Positions 25,501-38,000 of a stretch of 64,000 nucleotides of DNA are shown here, one piece after another. The position numbers were made by a program, and so were the translations under genes. This DNA comes from Ceratotherium simum simum. Lineage: Eukaryota; Chordata; Mammalia; Perissodactyla; Rhinocerotidae. Location: NCBI RefSeq assembly GCF_000283155.1, contig NW_004454159.1:18831206-18895205 (forward strand). Direction: 5' to 3'. How positions within the stretch are numbered: the stretch's first letter is position 1; each line of letters opens with the position of its first letter. The notes under the pieces were generated by a model that worked only from the letters and a program-made list of their open reading frames with translations, ran no database searches and was not told the DNA's origin.

Positions 25501-28500
25501 CAACCACCCCAATATTATGTCTATTTAAGAGACATGTGTTAAATGTGTATAAAGGGAAATGGATTTTTACCACATAGGCAATTCATTTTCCTTGAACTTT
25601 CAAACTAACCTTTCTCCAGAGTCCTTTCTTAATTGTTAATTAGGAAGACAAGGTGGTGGTTTTTTTGTTGCTGGTGGTGGTGGTTTTGTTTTCTGTTTTT
25701 GAGGGAAAGGATATTTTGCGGAGAATTAAATTTTAGTTAAGATAACAAAAATTTCCCAGACCTCGAGAGTTCTCGGATTCAGGAGTCTGAGAGCCAGAAC
25801 TGCTGTATCCTTCCATGTCTTGCCTTCTGTGTCGAACCACTCCATCGAGATCTGAGAATTCGTCATTGAAATCCTGAAGGGAAATCATGAAATAAACAGA
25901 GGCCAATTTTCTCTCATTAAACAGGCAGGCCTGGTAACCCCCGGCTCTTTCACTCAGGCCTGACCTATAAAATACGGAAAAGAAGGAAGGATTACCCCGC
26001 ACTACTGGGATTTTCCCAACAGATCACAGAGTATCTGGTTACTGAAACAGATTTTTCTGGGCAGTTAGAATTCTGTCAACAGTGGCCAATTTGTTTGAAA
26101 CAACAAATGTCTAGAAAAAAACTGGAATGCTGATGATTGAAAAGCTTCCAGGGTAAAGCTTGGAGAAGCCTCATCATTAGCACTCTGTAATGAGAAAAAG
26201 TGACTGAAATGGACATATGTGAGAGAAAAAAGTAGATAGAAAGTTTTAAATGCAGAGGGAAAGGTATTCTTACATTATAGTTTAAAAAAAAGTACTGGAA
26301 ACAGAAAAGGGAAAATGGCTTTAGCAAATTAGACACTGAAGGCAAAGTTTTAGCTTTTTTTCTTCCCTCAACCAAATCAAAACAGGGTCAGTGATATTAC
26401 ATTTAAATTACAGAAGGATGATAGAGGAATGAGGAGTAGGAAAAAAGCAGAGATGTTTGATTTTGTATCCCACTTGTTCCCCTAAAGAGCTTAAGAACTG
26501 AAGAGACAAGAGGTGTCATTAAAATGCCCTGGCAAAGGTCCAATTAGGCTGAGCTTTTCACAATTTATTAGCTGCCAAATGAAGAAGAGACTCGTCTTGT
26601 AAGCAAATTACCAGCCTTTCACCTTAAGCTAGCTGTCTTTTGGTCATTCAACACTCATTTCAATTTCATGCAAGAATTTATAGGGGAAGGAAAATTGAAA
26701 AATTCAAATCTCTTCAACTTGGGCTGGCCCCGTGGCTTGGCGGTTAAGTGCACGTGCTCCGCTACTGGCGGCCTGGGTTCGGATCCCAGGCGCGCACTGA
26801 CGCACCGCTTCTCTGGCCATGCTGAGGCCGCATCCCACATACAGCAACTGGAAGGATGTGCAGCTATGACGTACAACTATCTACTGGGGCTTTGGGGGAA
26901 CAAAATAAATAAATAAAAAAAACAAAAAAACAAATCTCTTCAACTTAATTATTTATTGAATGCCTGTCACATGTCAGGCAGTAGGCAAAGCTCCTTACAC
27001 ACACGACTGCACTTAATCTTCACAGCCACCTCGGGAGGCTGGCCTTTTACTGGATGAAGAAACTGAGTCAGAGCAGTTGGAGCTTCTCCCGTGACATAGC
27101 TCAGCTGGGTGGAACCAGACCTGAAACCAGGTTTGTTGGATTCCAAATCATATGTGCTTCATTCTAGTTTGTACTGTTCCCACTACTTGTTTTTAAGGTA
27201 GATTTTCTTTTTATTGAGATAAAATTCACATAACATTAAATTCACCCTTGTAAGCATACGATTTAGTGGTTTTTAGAATAATCACAATGTTGTACAACCA
27301 TCACCACTGTCTTATTTCAGAACATTTCCATCACCCCAAAAAAGAAACCCTTTACCCATTAGCAGTCACTCCCAATTTCTCCCTCCCCCTATCCTTTGGC
27401 AACCACTAATCCACTTGCTGTCCCTATGGATTTGTCTATTTGGGACATTTCATATAAATGAAGTCATACAATATGTGGTCTTTTGTGTCTGGCTTCTTTC
27501 AGTTAACATAATGTTTTCAAGACTCATCCATGTTGTAGTATGTATTAGTACTTTTTCCTTTTCATAGTCAAATAATATTCCATTGTATGGATATATTCCA
27601 TTTTATTTATCCATTCATCAGTTGATGGACATTAGGATTGTTTCTACTTTTTGGCTATTGTGAATAATAAAGCTATGAACATTCTTGTACAAGTTTTTGT
27701 GTGAACATGTTTTCGATCCCTCTACTTTTTAACAGTTCTCACACTGCTTCACCAAAAGCATTTCACCATTAAACAATAATCAGTTTGGGAATAATCATTT
27801 GAGTAATCTACAGTTCAGAACTCTCTTGGGTCAACATTATACCATTATAGGTACAAATATTGTACAAATTGGGGGAGCTACTTCCCACTGGAGATTTACT
27901 CTACAGTCAACAACATCTAAAGGATCAAAGAATCTCTACCTTTCACTTGGGCATTACAACTTTCTTTTTCACAGTTATTTTGGGGTATTCCTCATCTTCT
28001 CTACTAGGCTGTAAAGTCTTCAAAGGCAAGAACTAGTTTTGATTTTTCCTGGTGTCCTGCAGTGTACACTAGCACAGTGCCTGGAATGCAGAAGACACTC
28101 AGCAATTTGTGGGATGAATATGCCTTACCCAAACAGATTTGAGAATTCCTCTAATACAACACTGACAAGCAAATGCAGCAAGACTATATCAGTACCTTCT
28201 GTGACCAGTAAACTCGCCAAGACAGCCCACTATGTTTCTTTTCTTTTGCAAGACAATCCTTCAATTACTTGAAAAAAGTTTATGGCCTCCTATGGTCCCC
28301 CTCTTCTTCAGGACAGAAATGTCCTGCTTTTTTTTCAACTTTGCCTCAAATATTATGGTCCTAAGTTCCTCCTGCACCCTGGTCATGGTGTAAGAAATGT
28401 ATTTGTGGGACATATTCCCTTTCTCTTGCATTTAGATAGTTACATCGGGAACTCACCAGAGGCAAAGATGAAGGACGGTCCGCCCCGAAACTGTTTTCAA

Positions 28501-31500
28501 GAGAAGACGGATTGGGACTGTTACCAACACTTGTATTCTGAAATTATTAAAACAAAATGAAAAACCAGATCAACTGTGAAGCCATAAGAAATACAGAGGA
28601 GAGAGAGCAACGGAGGCTGAGGGATGTTTTACTCACTTCTAAGTGTCCACACACAGATTTTAGTAGTTTGTAAGTTGAATCTCTGGAGAGTAAGGAGACA
28701 AATATGTACTGAAAAACAACACAGAGAAATTATGAACAGATACTGCCTGACGAGAAGCGAGGGTTCCGAGTTCAAAAATATATATATTTATATATATATT
28801 TGTCATTTTCAAACAATGTAGACTGTTCTCTGGCCTATAATCTCATTCTGCTCATCCACATGTTCAGTTTTTATTCCGTGTCTGGAATAAAACTAATATA
28901 TTCCCCCAAAATAGCAACAAAACTCCTAAACCCAATTTAATAAAGAAATGTAGAACAAAACGAAGGATATAATACCCTAACATTGGTGCCCCAAACAAGA
29001 ACAAATGGGAAAAGGCCTGGACATTAAAAAAAAAAAGGCTAGTGATATTTGCTAGGTCCTCTTTCAAGTCTCTCTCCTTCTTTCTTTTTTTTAAAGGTAT
29101 TTAACAGTTCCCGAGGGTCCACTTTCTCTGCTCTGACCTAGATTTCCATTGAAACTTTCCCAGCAGCTCTAACAGGCTCATTCTTTTTCAAGCTGCTTCC
29201 AGATTCTTCCTTGTACAAATATGGAGATTTTTCTATTGGATGCTTATAAGTAAGCTATGGGAAAGAAGCAAAATCAGAGCTAGACAAGAATTTGGAGACA
29301 AATGACATCAGGAAAAATGATTGTACCAAAAACAGGACATTGAGAAAATATAAAAACTCACTCTTTCTCCAACTATTTTAGCCACAGAATCTTTTCAGAC
29401 TTCCTTTCCAAAGTTTGTGATTACCCCTCTCACTCACTCATGAGAGATTTGATATAATTTTCAAGCAAGTACTGTATTCTAAAGTAGTTAACATTGTGGG
29501 TTCTGGCATTAGACAGACCCAGTTGCAAATTTTGGCTCTAACACTTACTAAGTGGATGACATTGAGCAAATTGCTTACTCAATCCTTCTTAGCTTCAATT
29601 TTCTTAAGAATAGGGTGGCAGTGTGGAATAAATGTGAAAATATAAGGAAAGCATTCAGTGTATGCCTGGCGAGAAGTACTTGATGCTTGTTAGCCATTAG
29701 TATTTTTTAAAAAATTCTCAGGGGCTGGCCCAGTGGTGTAGTGATTAAGTTTGCATGCTCCATTTTGGTGGCCCGGGGTTCGCAGGTTCAGATCCTGGGC
29801 GTGGACCTATGCACCGCTTATCAAGCCATGCTGTGGCAGGTGTCCCACATATAAAGTAGAGGAAGATGGCCACGGATATTAGCCCAGGGCCGGTCTTCCT
29901 CAGCAAAAAGAGGAGGATTAGCAGCAGATGTTAGCTCAGGACTAATCTTCCTCACCAGGGAAAAAAAAAAAATCTTAACAATAGATATTAACATATTTCC
30001 TAGCTCACCAGAAGAGCCTCTTTTATCTTTCCTTCTCCCTCCTTCCCTCTTCAAGTTATCCAATATGGTTAGAAATGGAATTTTGCTTTTATGCTTTCAT
30101 AGAAATAGCAGGTAAAATATTCAAAAAAAATTTCATGTGAAAAATGAGTAACCAAACTATTCCATCCCCTCTCTCTTGCCAAGCTGAAATAAACACTACT
30201 CTCAATGCAAATATTTCTGGTTGCACATGTCTGGGGTAGCTCAACAGTCATTAACAGCTCAAGAAATTCTGTATAGAAGAGGGAGAGTTAAGGCAACCTG
30301 GAAGCAAAGAGGGGCTGGGAACTGGTCCTGAAGCTGCACTGGCATAGCATGCACAAGCTTTATGTATTTGGGATGGCAAGGAAGAGGTACCCACTGAGGT
30401 TAAGGGGAGGCTGCACTCCTCACTATCACCCTGCCTCACCCTGTGAACAAGATGGTGGTGGAAGTGATTTTAAATGTTATTAAAGAAACTGAATATATCA
30501 GTTTAGCCTGACCTAACAGATGTTAGGGAAAGGGAAATTGGGAAAGAATTTTATTTTTCTGACCTTGGTCAAGCAAGTATAATTAAGTCAGCAGGAAATT
30601 CAAAATTGCTAACAGTTATATGAGAATAAATCACCTTGTGAGAGGAAACAAAGTACACAAGCTGTGATTTTACAAATTAGTCTTATAGCATATCTCCTGA
30701 TTCACCATAGGTGATGATGGTATTTACCGTTCAGGGTCTTGGTCCTTGGCAGGAGGCCCCAAGACAACGGAGCCCAGAGTGGAGCCCCGAACAGAACAGA
30801 GCAAAGGTGACCAGCTCTGCTGTGTACTCACCCTGTCTGTGACTGTCGCTATAATCAGGGCGTTTGGCACCAGAAGGGCAGTTTTGGTTTTCTTTATTAG
30901 CGTTACCGAGAAAGCCGGAATAGAGATCTGCAACAGAATCACCGAGTTAACACTGGTTCAGCCTTCACAGAGCAGCACTTTAAATCTTCATGTTAAAGGA
31001 AAAATTAAAAAAAAAGACTGACAATAAAATCAAAACCACCAGCAAACTCTCCAGCCTCCATGAAGAAAATTGAATCTTAAAGAGCGGCATGGGTGTGTCT
31101 CTGAGCTTCTCAAAGTGGTGTTTTCAAAGCCCGAGGATAAATCTGGATCATCAATTCTACTGAAGGGCTTGCTGGGAAATGCTTATCTTTAGACATGGGA
31201 ATAGAATGCAAAATTTACAACCATTTTAGAGATAAGCCCAAGGCTCTAAAGAAGTTCCGAGTTTGTGGTCATCCACTGTAGGCTAGTCTCCATGTACCCC
31301 ACTCGCCTCTGTCCTTAGGTGCATGTGGGCGGGGAAAATGTTGAAAAGCACTGGTGTAGTAGAACCATTATTGGACAGAAAGTTAGGGCCCTGAATTCTC
31401 AGCTCAGTTCTGTTACTGTCGACATGACCTACTCAACCTTATAAGCTATTCTTTCTAGGCCTCAGTTTCCTGATTTATAAAATGGAGATAGTCTTACCTA

Positions 31501-32002
31501 CTTCCCAGGATTTTCTATGGACTAAATGAGATAATATATGGAAAATGACTAGCACTCAATTCCCAATTCATTTCCTCATTTGTCTCATAAAAAAAGGATG
31601 GATGAAATAAAAGAACTCTAAGTTCTTTTCTGGATCAAACAATAGAGAATAACAACAGTAACAATTGTAGCAGCTACTATTATTAGTTCCTATTTACCAG
31701 ATAAGAATGTCACTTAATTATGACAATCCTATAAAGTAGGTATTCCAAGAGATAAGGACATTTGTTTAGAGAGGTGTATGACTTGCTCAAGGTCATAAAT
31801 ATAATGTTACAAGATGGAATGTGAACTAATCTGATCCAAAATGTGGGTTCTTTATTATACAGTGTACTACAAGAATATACCAGATGCCACAAAGGATAGT
31901 AGATATTCCTGATACTTTTATGTTATATCCTTCCAACCAGGTTTGGTCTCAAAGAAAAATGGATCACATCATTTTGATCCCTAAAAATTGAGTCACACAC
32001 AC

Positions 32003-32034
<32 letters not shown>

Positions 32035-35000
32035 GACCTGATTCTCTCCATGGGTACACACACTCACTTGAACATCTATTTTGTAAAAATGCTTCACATA
32101 TTCTAAAAGAGAACAAGCAGGTCACTGGGGAAGAGGAGGGCCTTATATTAGTACTGCCAGCCTGAAGGAAGAAAAATGAGCTTTCAATTCTGAATATTCA
32201 CATTCATGTTTAGGTGTATGAGATGAAGTTGTTCTACTGCCCCTCAAAGTTCCAGACAGGAAGACTATGCAAGAATAAGGGGCTAATCTAAATTAGACAT
32301 TTTCCAAAAGCTATTTTGCCAAAGAACTCTACCCACAAAACTTTTGAAGTGTGCAAGATAATTCAGAAGTTATAAGTTGGGATAACTTTAGAAAAAAAGA
32401 ATTTAGATCATCTATCTGCCAAGACAGATGATGATATAAAAATGAGTCTAATTTTGTTTCTGAGCAAGAACACAAACACACAGTGACAAGGGGCTATAAA
32501 TTTGGGTTTTTGCATAATCTAAGCCATGGAACATCCTTAAGAAGGAGTTTTCAATCAACTGCTTCTTGAGTATAAAATGACAACAAGATAACATTTGAGA
32601 AATAAAGCATAAATCACTTTTCAGTTTGAGCCTAGATGGAATGTGATACATGCACTTACTTTTACTAGCATCCGAAAATACCGACGGACTGACTAAAATG
32701 GCCTGCACTTTGTTATATTTTCTCAGGGTAGGATGCTTAGAAAATTCTCCCTCCTAGAGCAAATTGTTGGGTTGCCTTTAGTTCATATTGGATCACGCTG
32801 GACCAAGGTCTGCTGGCAGTGAGGACATTCTGCCACAGAGCTGAAGCCCAAATCTCCTTGACAGCATCCTTGGTGGGGAAGAAATGTACAAGTCACTGTC
32901 ATAGTTCTTATGTTCCCACCCCCTGCTAATTCTCAATCTCTTGTCTCTTAGATTAGATACAGCACATGCAAAAGCAATCCCAGTGAATTATGTTTTTAAA
33001 AAATCAGGGCTACTCTTTTTACCTTTGTTTATGTCAGTTCTCTCTTAGGTAGAAGTAGGATTTTGAAACCATTGCTAGAATCATATTAGCTTGAAACTGC
33101 ACTTACAGGCTTTGTGAATTCCCCCATCCCTTAACAAAGACTAATTCTTTAATTCTTTGCTCACTAATGTCTTCAACCCCTGCTGCTTTGGTAAGAGGTG
33201 TGGGCTCTCTCTGTTTTCTTGAGAATTATCTTTATCACATTGAACTGGAGACCAGTACTACCCAATCCCCTTCCCCATATGAGCAAGTTCCTATAATCCA
33301 GAAATCTAGAAATATGGTGAAATACTGCTTAATCTTGCTTTGCATTATACTGATTCAGATAATACCGTGAATCTAAAATATATTTATCTAAACATAACTC
33401 TATATAATAAAGGAATAATATAAAAATAACGTTTCACAGAAAGAATAATATGCTAATCAGCTTACTCAACACCATCAAAATAAAGAATTTCCATTATATT
33501 TGTTAAGTAGTCTTTATCTATACGATGGCCAGTGGCTTTAGGGAGAATGTTTAAATAAAACATATCTACCAGTCAAAGCAAAGGAGTTTTTAATGAGCTA
33601 CTTTGTGAGTATAAAGGCTGCTTATTCATAATCATGAATCAGAATGACCGAAGACTCATTCAGGTCACACAAACCCAAGGTGTTTCTCTGACTCCTTATT
33701 CTGGTGGCCTGAATGAACTTGTGTGATGTGACATCACAGCTCAAAGGGAAAGAATGTCAATGGGAGGAAATTATTTTTTCCCTTCTTATGACACAGTCCC
33801 AAGGTCCTTGTTTTAGAAGGTGGTGCCTTGGGAAAACTGCCAATTCCTTCAGGCTGTTCTTAATTGCTCAGGTGTCACGGGCCTCTGCTCCTCCAACTCT
33901 GAGTTAAATGAGAATGACAAGATGTCAGTCAGCATCCACTGGGGATTCTGGGTATGTGATTCTCAGACTAGGCTTTAAATGCTCTGATTCTTGCTCATTT
34001 TGTGCTGGTGATGGTACCAAGTAAACTCTAATAAATACCTTATTTATAGGCCTGTTTGCCTAGACATCTCTGATGGTAACTGGTATGAATATGGTGCAAA
34101 AACTGATACTTCTTTAAAAATTGTTTTGGGTTTAATGTATGTTTTTGAACAAATTATGGCACACTCTTCATATGAACAACTTTGAGAGTTTGCTGGTGAC
34201 ATCTAGGTAAAAAGGATTTAGGGTAGAGTTGTGGGAGAGATATATGTATATTAGGAAATGAATTAGAGAGTGGTGTTTAGGGAAAAACGGAAGTTAGTAT
34301 CATCTAGAGGCATTTAGAACCTGTAATATTTGGAACTACAATAAAGGAAACTTGGATAAAAATGATACAAATATTTATAAATATTCCTACCTTTAAAACA
34401 ATTAATATTCACAATATATAATAAAGTAGAGGGTTAGCTTTCTTTTAAAAAAATTATACCAACCTTAGTGTCTTTTCCAAAGACCTTGGAATGAAAACAA
34501 ATCCAGTTTTCTGACACAAAGAGCTTCCCTTGGTATAATATTTCTTTCTGTAGAGCACAGGTAAAACCTGATAAAATATGTACAGAAATAACATCATTTA
34601 GAATGTCTATTTAAAATGAAAACTGTGTATATATGTTGGTGACTCAGGGATGGGCAGAGATAATAAACTCACATACTCAAAAGATCTATCACCTCTTTTT
34701 CATTCATCTTTAGTGGAATAAAGCTACGGAGATGCGAGTTTGTTTTTTAATTCAAAGTCTTACAAACTTTAGTAGAAAAATCAAAATGGAAAGGCAAGTC
34801 TAGCATTGCAAATGAGAGGTAAAGAATGATGTTTCAAAAATCTCCTCTATTTAAAAAGGTGTGTCACTCTAGTGCTCATGTTAGCACTCCTACCCCTCCT
34901 TCCCTGGGATTATCACTAATGACTCCTCTTCTCACTGTGGGAAGAGCATGTGACCCACACTTCCCATTGGGACATCATGGCAGGAATCCAGCATCTTGCC

Positions 35001-38000
35001 TTAACGTTTGTATACCGAGAGAGGCTAGAATGGAACCCTAGGCTGCTTGATGAACCACAGAGGAGCAGAGTAGGTGCTTAACTGGTGTGCCAGGCAAGAG
35101 GTTTAGGTGTGATTATCACGCCCTGCACAGCACAGGGATCAACACATGTCTGTCCACTTAGATCTAGCTTTCCGTTTTAGCCTTTTTCTAATGGCCTCTC
35201 GTGCTCAGTCCTGTTATCCTAAAACTCATGACAATCCAATCACAATGCATCTTGGCAGTGAATATGGAAGGCAAGGATATCATTCTGGAATCATCTCGGA
35301 TGATTACATGTCACATGGAGAGATTCAGTTTCCCATTCTACTCTAGTGTCTTTCAAAGTGTTCAAGCTGAATGAAGCTGGCCTTATTTGTTACATCATGA
35401 CTTTCAGAAGCCTATTCCCCTGGGTGATTCAGTCCCCACACCATGCCCTCTTTCCCCCAAACCAATTAGCATCTTTTCAAATATGTAGCTAAGAAGTCAA
35501 ACAGGTCAGAACTTACTTTGCCTCAGTGGCTCCTCAGTTGGGACATCAAGAAACAACTTGTGAAAGTGCATGTTTGCTTTGTACTGCAATGGCAACAAAA
35601 CACAGGCATCACTGCTCTTGCTTTTTTGTGAAACATCACAAATTTTAACTTCAATTTACATTATGTAACAAATTTTCCCTCCCTTAATATAGTATCTTTA
35701 GGAATTCCTTCTCTCTGATCCATAGTCTCCAACACAACCTTTCAGTGAAAAACAGTGGAAGGCAGGGCACAAAGGTTTCATTTTCCAACCAGATTAGTGA
35801 CCTGCTGGTTGGACATACATCTAGAATCATGGTGCAGCTTGTGGTCAGCCTTCTGCCCAGGAGGCTGAACAAGGATGTCCTTAATAAGAAATGAGATTAA
35901 ATTCTAAGGAATCTTACCAGGGAAGGTAGTGGATCCCAGGACACTAAAGAAAAGGGAGCACTCTTAGAAGAGGGCAAGGGTTAAAGGCTTTGTAGTCACA
36001 TAAACTTAAGTCTAAGTCTTGGCTATATCTCTTGTTTGGTATATGATTGTGGCTTAGTCACTTAACCTCTCTGGCCTCAGTTTCCTCTTCTGTGCCAGAA
36101 GGCAAAAACAGTACCTGCCTCAGAGGGATGCCATAAGGCTTAAATGGGATAATACATCTAAAGGACCTACTACCTGGTATTGTCACTAACACTATCATTG
36201 TTGTGAAGGCATTTCCTTAGCCAGTGTCAAGGAGGGAGATGACAAAGAGGATTTCACACAAAAGACAACTCTCCAGTTGAGTCTTGGGTGGTAGACCACC
36301 CAAGAGTCTGAAATGCTGCAAGTGACTTCACTTTCAACACATCTGTTTCCACAATTGTGACAACACTTTATAGACAGCAATTTACAGTTTGTAAAATGCT
36401 TTCACAAATAACCTGGGAACTGACATCCCCATTCCATGGGTCAGGACACTGTGCCTCAGGGATACTGAGTGACTTAACAGGCACCACACAGCTAAGAGGT
36501 ACAGTTGGGTCCTCCTTCCACAGGACCACTCTGCCTGATAGGATGTTTTAATGAAAAAGTCTTATGAGCAGAACAGAGATAGAGCACAAGGAGGCCCTCG
36601 ATGTTTTATTATGCAAACTAGGAGTGGTCTCAACGGCAGAACCGGCCCTAGTATGGCCTTAAAGGAGAGCTTCAGGCAGGTCATGCAGATGACAGGTGGT
36701 CCCTGCAAATCACTATTTTATAGATAAATACCTCATAAAAAAGTAGGTTACCTCACGCAGCTTCCTAGGAGTACACTTTGCACCCAGAAAGTTACCTTGA
36801 TTAAAGCTAGGTGTTCTATGGGGGCTTTACTGAGATTTTGTTTTTAATGGCTACTATGAGCACTGGTTGCACACTTGATTTCAAAATATCCTGGGCCATG
36901 GAGTCTTGAAAAATATGAATGTAATAAAAGGCAAAAAAACAAAAAAGGTAGTGGGACTGATCTAAATTAAAAGCAACATGACAAATAAATGCAATACATG
37001 GCTCTCGACCGGATTTTAGAGAGGGTGGGAACAAAAAAACCTTTATAAAGGACATTTGCTACTAGGACAATTGTGGAAATTCAAAAATGGATTTTATATT
37101 AATAATATTTTTGTATATTTACTATTTAGTTAAACTTCTTAGGTGTGCCAACAGTTTTTTGTTCTAGTTCTTAGGAGACACATACTCAGGTATTTACGGG
37201 TGAAGCGTCAAAAAAAACCCCTGAACTCTTGACCCTAGTAAGTGTGTCACACTCTGACACAGAACTGGGCTTTGTTGCCTATCTGGGTATATTTTAGCTC
37301 AGAACCAAAATTACTTCTGGAGGAGATCATGATCCTGTTCACAGGTTTTCCTCCTTTGTGTACAGTTGGGTAGCCTTCTATTCACACATGTGCCTTATCA
37401 GACTCTAATTTTAATGCAAGGATGTCATACATCTCCTGATCTTGGCTAATTATTAGACAGGCACATGACTCTGCGTTGGTCCTTGCTCTCTGGGCACTTG
37501 TCAGAGTTCAGGGTCACAGTGTGGGACTCACTACCACTTAGCAAGTGTTGAAAGGTCGGTTGTGAAATATAGTATTGATGACAAATTAACTGAAGGAACT
37601 GCAGCCTGTCCTTTCTTCTAGATTCTCGAAAATCTATACCTACATTAGTCCTGACTAGCAGGAAGCTATACATTTGAGTTCTTTCTTTCCATTGGCCTTA
37701 ATGCTTCTGTCACCCTCTGAGACAGTACACAGCTCATGCCCAGATTACCTGGCTGGAAGATGAAGACTTTTTCCTTTCGGCCTTAGAGTCATTTTTGCTT
37801 TCTGTTTTACAGTCATTCTTATCACTTGCTAAAGAGGCACCATCAAAACTGGATTTTGACCTAAGGAGAGAAAATCCAGGGAGTCTATAAGATGAATTTT
37901 TAATGCTACTCATTAATTTTCTTATAATAAATCTTGATTATTATACCATCTCACAAGAGAATCTGACATTTGTTTTTCTCTTCTAGACATCAAGAATCAC

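Larger units (their letters stand above)
25874..28456 (-). other. GRAMD2B: GRAMD2B intron 7
   Basis: 2.6-kb intron with an ERE, a MIR, an L1 piece and an L2/MIR end. The remaining parts, 25874-26700 and 27746-28020, hold nothing recognised. Confidence 0.88.
28709..30831 (-). other. GRAMD2B: GRAMD2B intron 5
   Basis: 2.1-kb intron with an AT-rich run at 28778-28802, a MIR and an ERE. Otherwise unassigned. Confidence 0.88.
30928..34463 (-). other. GRAMD2B: GRAMD2B intron 4
   Basis: 3.5-kb intron between two GRAM-domain exons. It contains two MIRs and a poly(A) run but no ERE or L1. 32040-34463 shows nothing assigned. Confidence 0.88.
35584..37748 (-). other. GRAMD2B: GRAMD2B intron 2
   Basis: 2.2-kb intron with two MIR copies. 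The rest is unassigned. Confidence 0.88.
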
